A DNA stretch of 23,030 nt from CAYLNK01 sp964384675 (GTDB lineage: Bacteria > Acidobacteriota > Thermoanaerobaculia > UBA5066), in NCBI GenBank assembly GCA_964384675.1, contig CAYLNK010000066.1:1-23030 (forward strand), read 5' to 3'. Position 1 is the stretch's first letter. Every line of letters begins with the position of its first letter. Position numbers and translations under genes: made by a program. Positions 7,225 through 13,845 of the stretch are shown piece after piece. A model generated the notes under the pieces. That model did not search any database. It was not told the origin of the DNA and was given only the letters and a program-made list of their open reading frames with translations.

Positions 7225-7499
7225 CCCCCCTGGCGGGGTTCCCTCCGATCGGGCGGGCCTCCATCGCCGGCCCCCCCGTTCCCCCCCTGGCGGGGTTCCC
7301 TCCGATCGGGCGGGCCTCCTTCGCCCGCCCCCCCGTTCCCCCCTGGCGGGGTTCCCTCCGATCGGGAGGGCCTCCTTCGCCCGCCCCCCCGTTCCCCCCT
7401 GGCGGGGTTCCTGGAGAGGCTCCCTCCGTGGCGCCCCACATGTCGACGCTCGGGCGGGGCGGAGGGGCGTGGGATCATCGCGGCACGGAGCCGCACGAC

Positions 7500-10400
7500 G
7501 TGACCCCCCCTCCAGACGGCCAGGTCGACACGATCCTCGTGGCGTTGCAGGAGCGTGCCAAGGAGCTCCACTGCCTCTACCGGGTCCACGAGATCGCCAA
7601 TAGGGCCAGCGCCTCTCTGGACGAGATCTTCCGGGAAATCGTGGAGACGATCCCGCGCGGCTGGCAGTACCCCGCCGACTGCTTCGCACGCCTCCTCGTC
7701 GAAGGCTCGACCTACGAGCATCCCGGCTGTACGAAGACGCCGTGGGTCCAGGCCGCCCCGATCCGGGTACAGGGCGAGATCGTCGGAAGCCTCGAGGTCT
7801 ACTACACGCGGCAGCATCCCGCCGCGGACGAGGGCCCGTTCCACGTCGAGGAGCGCCGGCTGATCGACACGATCGGGGAACGGATCGGCCAGCTCCTCCT
7901 CCAGCGGAAGCTCCTCGACACCATCCAGGGATGGCACGGCGCGCTCGACGTGCTCTCCGACCGGCCCCGCGAGGAGTGGTGGGTCATCGTCGACTTCCTG
8001 AGGAGGACCGACCACCACCTCTGCGCCCGGATCTCGCGGCGCATGATCAACCACCTCTGCTGGAACGGCGTCTCCGAGGCCCAGGACCTCCTCCCCCGCT
8101 TCCCGGGGAGCCCGGGAGCGGACGACAACCTCTCCGACGAGAACCGGCCGCTCCGGCGCGAGCGCCTCGAGTCGCTCCTGAAGGTCGCCCAGCGGACCTT
8201 CGAGATCGCCGAGAAGCACCTCAGCTCCGACGAGATCCTGGCGTGCATCCAGCGGTGGATCCGGGATGACCGCTCCGGATTCCTGCGCGAGGCGGTCGAG
8301 AACCAGGGGACGTCCCTGACCGAGATCGGGCAGGCGCTGGAGCGCTATCACCAGGCGGCCCTCGACGACGCCGACCTGTCGTTGACGATCCAGCTCGAGC
8401 TGCGGGCCTCGCTCGCCCGTCGCCTCCTGACCGAGGAGCTGGAGTTCATCGCCGCCGCCAAGAACTACATCGACGTCGCCGACTTCTACGAGCTGTCGCG
8501 CCGCGTCATCTGCCCGCCGCGCAGCCACGGGAGGCTGGGGGGCAAGAGCGCGGGGCTCTATCTGGCGGGGCAGATCGTGAGGAAGTCGGCCGAGTACGCC
8601 GACGCGCTCCGGCACATCCGGATGCCGAAGACGTGGTGGATCGCCTCGGACGGAGTGCTGGACTTCATCGAGCACAACCACCTGGAGGACCTGTACAACC
8701 GCAAGTACCTGGAGATCGAGCAGGTGCGGCGGGAGTACCCGCACATCATCCAGGTCTTCAAGAACTCCTTCTTCTCGAGCGAGATCGTCAAGGGGCTCTC
8801 CCTCGCCCTCGACGACTTCGACGAGCGCCCGATCATCGTGAGGAGCTCGAGCCTCCTCGAGGACCGCGTCGGCGCCGCGTTCTCCGGCAAGTACAAGAGC
8901 CTCTTCCTTGCCAACCAGGGGACGAAGCCGGAGCGCCTGGCCGCGTTGATGGACGCGATCGCCGAGGTGTACGCCTCGATCTTCGGACCCGACCCGATCG
9001 AGTACCGCGCCGAGCGGGGGCTCCTCGACGTCCACGAGGAGATGGGGATCCTCCTCCAGGAGGTCGTCGGCAGCCGCGTCGGCAAGTACTTCTTCCCGAC
9101 GTTCGCCGGCGTGGCGTTCAGCAAGAACGAGTTCCGGTGGTCGGCCCGGATCCGGCGCGAGGACGGCCTGCTTCGCCTGGTGCCCGGCCTCGGGACACGT
9201 GCCGTCGACCGGATCGGCGACGACTACCCGGTCCTCATCGCGCCCGGCCAGCCGGGCCTGCGCGTCAACATCACGCCCGACGAGATCTCCCGCTATTCGC
9301 CGCGCCGTCTCGACGTCATCGATCTCGAGAGGAGGAGCTTCGAGACGATCGACCTCGAGACCCTCCTCCGGGAGGTGGGACCCGACATCCCCGGCATCTC
9401 CCAGGTCGTCTCCATCTGCGACGAGGACGGACGCTTCCACCGCCCCACGCTCATGGACTGGGACGCTCCGTCGCGGCGCCTCGTCGCCACGTTCGACGGC
9501 CTCGCCTCCGGCACCGGTTTCGTCCAGCAGATGCGCGTCCTGCTCCGGGTCCTCGAGGAGAAGACCGGCGGACCGGTCGACATCGAGTTCGCGTCGGACG
9601 GCCGGGACCTCTATCTCCTTCAGTGCCGGCCGCAGAGCCACGCCGAGCACGCCGTCTCCGCGCCGATCCCGGCGGACCTCCCCCCGGAGAGCGTCGTCTT
9701 CACCGCCAATCGCTACGTCTCGAACGGGCGGGTTCCCGACGTCACCCACGTCGTCTACGTCGACCCCGACGCGTACGCGAGGGTCCCGGACCTGCCGTCG
9801 CTGAAGCGGGTCGGGCGCGCGGTCGGGAAGCTGAACAAGCTCCTGCCCAAGCGGCGCTTCGTGCTGATGGGGCCGGGCCGCTGGGGGAGCCGGGGCGACG
9901 TGAAGCTCGGCGTGAGCGTCACGTACTCGGACATCAACAACTCGTCGGTGCTCGTCGAGATCGCCCGGCGGCGCGGGGACTACGTCCCCGACCTCTCCTT
10001 CGGAACACATTTCTTCCAGGACCTGGTCGAGTCGGCGATCCGCTACCTGCCGCTCTACCCCGACGAGCCGGAGGTGGTCTTCAACGAGGGCTTCCTCCAC
10101 GGCGCGCCGAACGTCCTCGCCGACGTGGCTCCGGAGTTCGCCGACCTCTCCGGCGTGCTGCGGGTGATCGACGTCCCGCGTGCCGCGGGCGGGCGCATCC
10201 TGCGGGTCCTCCTCAACGCCGACCTCGACCGGGCCGTCGCGTTCCTCGCGACGCCCTCGGGTGACCAGGAGCCGATCCCCGAGCGCCGCCTCACGCTGGA
10301 GGCGGCTCCCGAGGACCACTGGCGCTGGCGTCTCCGGATGGCCGAGAAGCTCGCCTCCGAATGCGACCCCGAGCGTTTCGGTGTACGGGGGATGTGGCTC

Positions 10401-10694
10401 ATCGGGAGCGTCAAGAGCGGCACGGCGGGACCCGCCAGCCGCATCGACCTCCTCCTCCAGGTCGACGCGCCCGAGGAGAGGCGGCGTGAGCTGCTGGCCT
10501 GGCTCGACGGCTGGAGCCTCTGCCTCTCGGAGCTGAACTACCGGAGGACCGGCGTGGCGACACCCGGACTCCTCGACGTCCGCATCGTCACCGCCGACGA
10601 GATCGCCAAGCAGTCCGGACCCGCCGCGAAGATCGGCGCCGTCACCGACGCCGCGACGCCGTTGCGGCTCAAGGGAGCGGCCGGAACGGGATAG
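7500..10694 (+). CDS. GAF / PEP-pyruvate-binding (PPDK_N) / nucleotidyltransferase-like fusion protein
   Basis: 1064 residues from the GTG at 7500, which has GGAG 9 nt upstream; an ATG at 7440 would add 20 residues but has no ribosome site. Residues about 38-137 look like a GAF sensor domain. Residues about 340-720 form a PPDK_N-type ATP-grasp region: GRLGGKSAGL (345-353), VRSSSLLEDR (447-456), FSGKYKS, and a terminal LLQCRPQS. The usual phosphohistidine swivel and PEP-utilising barrel of PEP synthase are absent. Next is a segment with LMGPGRWGSRGD and VTYSDINNSSVLVEI, which I recall from related deltaproteobacterial-type proteins. The last 100 residues resemble a nucleotidyltransferase fold, GSVKSGTAGPAS-R-IDLLL, where the first acidic residue is Arg (R981). 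It may be a phosphotransfer or signalling protein rather than a metabolic dikinase; function is unknown. Confidence 0.85.
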   Translation: MTPPPDGQVDTILVALQERAKELHCLYRVHEIANRASASLDEIFREIVETIPRGWQYPADCFARLLVEGSTYEHPGCTKTPWVQAAPIRVQGEIVGSLEVYYTRQHPAADEGPFHVEERRLIDTIGERIGQLLLQRKLLDTIQGWHGALDVLSDRPREEWWVIVDFLRRTDHHLCARISRRMINHLCWNGVSEAQDLLPRFPGSPGADDNLSDENRPLRRERLESLLKVAQRTFEIAEKHLSSDEILACIQRWIRDDRSGFLREAVENQGTSLTEIGQALERYHQAALDDADLSLTIQLELRASLARRLLTEELEFIAAAKNYIDVADFYELSRRVICPPRSHGRLGGKSAGLYLAGQIVRKSAEYADALRHIRMPKTWWIASDGVLDFIEHNHLEDLYNRKYLEIEQVRREYPHIIQVFKNSFFSSEIVKGLSLALDDFDERPIIVRSSSLLEDRVGAAFSGKYKSLFLANQGTKPERLAALMDAIAEVYASIFGPDPIEYRAERGLLDVHEEMGILLQEVVGSRVGKYFFPTFAGVAFSKNEFRWSARIRREDGLLRLVPGLGTRAVDRIGDDYPVLIAPGQPGLRVNITPDEISRYSPRRLDVIDLERRSFETIDLETLLREVGPDIPGISQVVSICDEDGRFHRPTLMDWDAPSRRLVATFDGLASGTGFVQQMRVLLRVLEEKTGGPVDIEFASDGRDLYLLQCRPQSHAEHAVSAPIPADLPPESVVFTANRYVSNGRVPDVTHVVYVDPDAYARVPDLPSLKRVGRAVGKLNKLLPKRRFVLMGPGRWGSRGDVKLGVSVTYSDINNSSVLVEIARRRGDYVPDLSFGTHFFQDLVESAIRYLPLYPDEPEVVFNEGFLHGAPNVLADVAPEFADLSGVLRVIDVPRAAGGRILRVLLNADLDRAVAFLATPSGDQEPIPERRLTLEAAPEDHWRWRLRMAEKLASECDPERFGVRGMWLIGSVKSGTAGPASRIDLLLQVDAPEERRRELLAWLDGWSLCLSELNYRRTGVATPGLLDVRIVTADEIAKQSGPAAKIGAVTDAATPLRLKGAAGTG

Positions 10695-10696
10695 GC

Positions 10697-10733
10697 GAGG
10701 CCCCGGTCACCGGCCGGCGACGGCGGTGGCCTC
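10697..10733 (+). terminator. Inverted repeat after the fusion gene, possible terminator
   Basis: GAGGCC (10697-10702) pairs with GGCCTC (10728-10733), enclosing a GC-rich stretch that can itself fold (CCGGTCACCGG). It begins 3 nt after the stop codon. There is no T tract, so this is only a possible terminator. Confidence 0.3.
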
Positions 10734-10780
10734 TCCCCTGAAGCGCCCGCGACGGCCCGTCACTGATGCATCTGTTTCAG

Positions 10781-10808
10781 TTGCATTAAGACTGAGTCTC
10801 AATACAAT
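10781..10808 (+). promoter_or_regulatory. Promoter with overlapping Fur-like palindromic operator
   Basis: Bases 10781-10807 form a 27-bp near-perfect inverted repeat centred on G10794, with only two mismatched pairs apart from the centre. The core is TAAGACT-G-AGTCTCA (10787-10801), the 7-1-7 layout of Fur boxes. A candidate promoter, TTGCAT (10781-10786) and TACAAT (10803-10808) with a 16-nt spacer, lies on the same bases, so a bound repressor would block RNA polymerase. The stretch is markedly AT-rich for this window and lies 63 nt before a siderophore-type receptor. The half-site differs from the enterobacterial Fur consensus (GATAAT), so the regulator is inferred. Confidence 0.6.
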
Positions 10809-10870
10809 AATCGGCAGGTCGACGGGAAATCAGACCCTCGGCGATCGAAATCCGCTCCTCAGGAGTCGAC

Positions 10871-13231
10871 ATGTCCTCTCGCGCTTCCCTCGTCGCCCTC
10901 GCCTCGGTCCTCCTCCTGACGTCGTTCTTTCGCGCGTCGCGCGCGGCCGGTCAGACGGCGTCCGCGACGGCCCCCCGGGCCTCGTTCCGGGGGCGCGTGC
11001 TCGACGCGGACGGGACGCCCCTTCCCGGGGCTCGTGTGGAGGCGATCCGGGACGGAGGGGGGCCGGCGCCCGTCTCCGTCGTACCGACGGACCGGGACGG
11101 CGTGTTCGCTCTCGACCTCCCGGCCGGCCCCTACGTCGTCCGGATCCGGATGGACCGGTTCATCGAGACCGCCGAGAGCCTCGTCGTCACGGAGGGCGGG
11201 GCCGTCACCCGCGACTTCGTCCTCCGGCTCGCGGGGGTGCGGGAGGCCATCACGGTGACGGCCCCGAACGGCTACGTGACGCCCTCCGTGAGGAGCGCCA
11301 CGAAGACCGAGACCTCCCTTCAGGACGTGCCGCAGTCGGTCACGGTCGTCACGCGACAGCTGATGCAGGACCAGCTGATGACCAGCATCGGCGACGTCGT
11401 CCGCTACGTGCCCGGCATCACGCTCCACCAGGGCGAGAGCAACCGGGACCAGATCATCGTGCGCGGCAACAGCTCCTCGGCCGACTTCTTCGTGGACGGC
11501 GTGCGGGACGACGTCCAGTACTACCGCGACCTCTACAACCTGGATCGCGTGGAGGCGTTGAAGGGGCCGAACGCGATGATCTTCGGACGGGGCGGGGCCG
11601 GAGGTGTCGTGAACCGGGTGACAAAGGAGGCGTTCTTCGACGTCACCCGTGAGGTGTCGCTGCAGGGCGGCACGAACGACAACAAGCGGGTCACGGCGGA
11701 CGTCGACCAGCCGATCGGGGAGAAGGTCGCGCTGCGCCTGAACGGGCTCTACGAGAAGTCCGGCAGCTTCCGCGACGGCGTCGACCTCGCGCGGTTCGGG
11801 ATCGCCCCGACCGTCACCGTCCAGCCGGGCGAGGCGACGAAGATCACGGTGGGGTACGAGCACTTCCGCGACGATCGCGTGGCCGATCGTGGCATCTCGT
11901 CGTTCCAGGGCCGTCCCGCCGACGTCGACGTCGCGACGTTCTACGGCAACCCCGACGACAGCCACGTGAGGGCGATCGTCGACCTCGCGTCCGCCGCCGT
12001 CGAGCATCGGATCGGCGGGCTCACGATCCGGAACCGGACGCTCTTCGGCGACTACGACCGGGGGTACCAGAACTACGTGCCGGGGGCCGTCACCTCCGAC
12101 AAGAGCCGGGTCGCCCTGACCGCCTACAACAACGCCACGCGGCGCCAGAACCTCTTCAATCAGACGGACCTCACCTACGGTCTCCGCACCGGCGAGGTGA
12201 AGCACACGCTCCTCGCCGGGTTCGAGCTCGGGCGTCAGTCGACGGACAGCTTCCGCAACACCGGCTACTTCAACGGCTCGACGACGTCGATCTCCGTGCC
12301 GTACGGAAGCCCCACCATCACGACACCGGCCACGTTTCGCCAGAGCGCGACCGACGCGGACAATCACCTCCGGGCAAGCGTCGGCGCGTTCTTCGCGCAG
12401 GATCAGGTGGAGCTGTCCCGCGGCCTGCAGGTCGTGGCCGGAGTCCGCTTCGATCGTTTCGAGCTCGACTACCACAACAACCGGAACGGCGATGACCTGA
12501 CCCGGGTCGATGACCTGGTATCGCCACGCGCCGGCGTCGTCTTCAAGCCCGTCGACGCGCTCTCGCTCTACGGCAGCTACAGCGTGTCGTACCTGCCGAG
12601 CTCCGGCGATCAGTTCTCCTCGCTGACCAGCGTCACCCAGCAGGTCGAGCCGGAGAGCTTCCGAAACTACGAGGTGGGCGCGAAGTGGTCCGCGTCGAAC
12701 GCCCTCTCGCTCACGATGGCGGTGTATCGCCTCGACCGTACGAACACCCGCTCGACCGACCCGAACGACCCGACCCGCATCGTCCAGACCGGCAGCCAGC
12801 GGACGAACGGCTTCGAGCTCGGGGTGAACGGTCAGGTCACGCGGCTCTGGAGCGTGGCCGGCGGCTACGCCTACCAGGACGCCTACGTCACCAGCGCCAC
12901 GGCCGCGGCCCGGGCGGGGGTCCACGTGGGGCAGGTGCCGTACCACTCGTTCTCTCTGTGGAACGACGTCCAGGTCCATTCCAGGGTCGGCGCCGCGCTC
13001 GGCCTGATCTACCGCTCGGCCATGTTCGCGACGATCGACAACACCGTCACCTTACCTGGCTACGCCAGGGTGGACGCGGCCGTCCACGCGACGTTGATGG
13101 CGAACCTCCGGCTCCAGGTGAACGTCGAGAACGTCCTCGACCGGACCTACTACGCGAACGCCGACAGCAACACGAACATCACCCCGGGCTCGCCCCGCAC
13201 GGTGAAGGTGGGCCTCACCGCGCGGTTCTAG
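10871..13231 (+). CDS. TonB-dependent siderophore-type outer-membrane receptor
   Basis: 786 residues with AGGAG (10861-10865) 5 nt before the ATG. A Sec signal peptide covers about 1-28 (hydrophobic LVALASVLLLTSFF). Residues 37-120 are a carboxypeptidase-regulatory-like beta domain (GRVLDADGTPLPGARV). EAITVTAP (125-132) may serve as the TonB box. The plug follows, with LQDVPQSVTVVTRQLM, YVPGITLHQGE, IIVRGN, FFVDGVRDD and VEALKGPNAMIFGRGGAGG, a pattern typical of ferric-siderophore receptors. The rest is a beta-barrel rich in alternating aromatic residues, ending in Phe as outer-membrane proteins do. It would import an iron complex using TonB energy. The upstream palindrome points to metal control. 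Its last 17 nt overlap the convergent methyltransferase gene. The substrate cannot be named. Confidence 0.93.
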   Translation: MSSRASLVALASVLLLTSFFRASRAAGQTASATAPRASFRGRVLDADGTPLPGARVEAIRDGGGPAPVSVVPTDRDGVFALDLPAGPYVVRIRMDRFIETAESLVVTEGGAVTRDFVLRLAGVREAITVTAPNGYVTPSVRSATKTETSLQDVPQSVTVVTRQLMQDQLMTSIGDVVRYVPGITLHQGESNRDQIIVRGNSSSADFFVDGVRDDVQYYRDLYNLDRVEALKGPNAMIFGRGGAGGVVNRVTKEAFFDVTREVSLQGGTNDNKRVTADVDQPIGEKVALRLNGLYEKSGSFRDGVDLARFGIAPTVTVQPGEATKITVGYEHFRDDRVADRGISSFQGRPADVDVATFYGNPDDSHVRAIVDLASAAVEHRIGGLTIRNRTLFGDYDRGYQNYVPGAVTSDKSRVALTAYNNATRRQNLFNQTDLTYGLRTGEVKHTLLAGFELGRQSTDSFRNTGYFNGSTTSISVPYGSPTITTPATFRQSATDADNHLRASVGAFFAQDQVELSRGLQVVAGVRFDRFELDYHNNRNGDDLTRVDDLVSPRAGVVFKPVDALSLYGSYSVSYLPSSGDQFSSLTSVTQQVEPESFRNYEVGAKWSASNALSLTMAVYRLDRTNTRSTDPNDPTRIVQTGSQRTNGFELGVNGQVTRLWSVAGGYAYQDAYVTSATAAARAGVHVGQVPYHSFSLWNDVQVHSRVGAALGLIYRSAMFATIDNTVTLPGYARVDAAVHATLMANLRLQVNVENVLDRTYYANADSNTNITPGSPRTVKVGLTARF

Positions 13232-13844
13232 TGGCGGTGCCTTTCCGCACCACCCAGGTCGTCATGCAGCGCGCGTCCTGTACCACCGTCGTCTTGAGGG
13301 GGTCGACGAGGACGCCGCCGAGCGCGGACGTCAGCTCCAGCAGGAACGCCTCGTCCACGAGGAATCGCTGGGTCCCGTCGGGAAGCGCGAACCGGCGCCC
13401 GCCGAGCGGGGCGAACCGCCCCTCCATCCCGATCGTCGACGCGAGCCGGCAGAAGAAGAGCCCACCCGGAGCGAGGAGGCGCCAGGAGCCCGCGAGCATG
13501 GCGTGGAACCGGGCCTCGTCCGGCGCGAAGTGGAGCACCGCGCTCGACAGCACGACGTCCGCCACGCCGTCGGGAAAGCTGCTCGCCTCGAGCGGCTCCG
13601 CCCGGAAGCTCGACGCCGGCGTGCCGGGCGCGAGCCGCTCCGCGAGGGCGCGGGCCGCCCGGATCGCGGCGGGGTCGGCGTCGAGCCCGTAGACCCGGTA
13701 GCCCTGCCCCAGGAAGAAGACGAGGTTCCGCCCGCCGCCGCAGCCGGCGTCGAGCACCGACATCCCGGGGGCGATCCGGCCGCGCAGGAGCTGGTCGAAC
13801 AGGTAGATGTCGATCGGCCCGAAGACCGCCCCGACGTCGAGCAC
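13215..13844 (-). CDS. Class I SAM-dependent methyltransferase
   Basis: 209 residues with a GTG start at 13844. Motif I is VLDAGCGGGRN (about 30-40), followed by the acidic end of strand 2 in YGLDADP, DVVLSSAVLHFA for the strand-4 region, and LLAPGGLFFCR for motif III. These are the SAM-binding features of UbiE/TehB-like methyltransferases; the substrate is not evident. The preceding cytochrome gene ends with TAG at 13848-13846, and only one base separates it from this GTG, so the two are very likely translationally coupled. I see no independent ribosome site. The 3' end overlaps the TonB receptor gene by 17 nt on the opposite strand, leaving no room for a terminator between them. Confidence 0.88.
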   Translation of the reverse strand: MLDVGAVFGPIDIYLFDQLLRGRIAPGMSVLDAGCGGGRNLVFFLGQGYRVYGLDADPAAIRAARALAERLAPGTPASSFRAEPLEASSFPDGVADVVLSSAVLHFAPDEARFHAMLAGSWRLLAPGGLFFCRLASTIGMEGRFAPLGGRRFALPDGTQRFLVDEAFLLELTSALGGVLVDPLKTTVVQDARCMTTWVVRKGTATRTAR

Positions 13845-13845
13845 G

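Larger units (their letters stand above)
6923..7427 (+). repeat. 56-57 bp tandem repeat array with hairpin units, broken by an assembly gap
   Basis: Units beginning GATCGG start at 6923, 6980, 7036 and 7093, then after the N run at 7247, 7304 and 7360. Spacing is 57, 56, 57, then 57, 56, and one partial unit follows the gap. Each unit has, in order, a GC hairpin (arms like GGGCGGGCC and GGCCCCCCC around TCCATCGCC), a short TT, CCCC-TGGC-GGGG (a second small hairpin), and TTCCCTCC. The junction CCGATCGG is itself palindromic. The last unit is interrupted after GGCGGGGTTCC by about 10 foreign bases and then resumes CCCTCCG. There is no unique spacer between units, so this is not CRISPR. The 56-bp units break any long reading frame, so it is not coding. 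Copy number is unknown. Confidence 0.93.

Noticed and set aside
6923..7427. A 19-residue repeat protein encoded by the array (Gly/Pro/Arg-rich)
   Set aside because: 57 bp equals 19 codons, but units of 56 bp shift the frame and the unit is open in several frames, as expected from its composition. There is no start site.
6923..7427. CRISPR array
   Set aside because: There are no unique spacers between repeats, the unit is continuous and no cas genes are present.
5279..10319. Long minus-strand open frames over gdhA, the repeat array and the PEP-binding fusion gene
   Set aside because: They run through the 100 N and lie opposite well-supported genes; GC-rich codons leave few stops on the other strand. 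Their protein sequence is low-complexity and has no recognisable domain.
10859..12979. Long minus-strand open frame opposite the TonB receptor
   Set aside because: The plus strand encodes a complete receptor with a signal peptide and plug motifs; the opposite frame has no recognisable feature.
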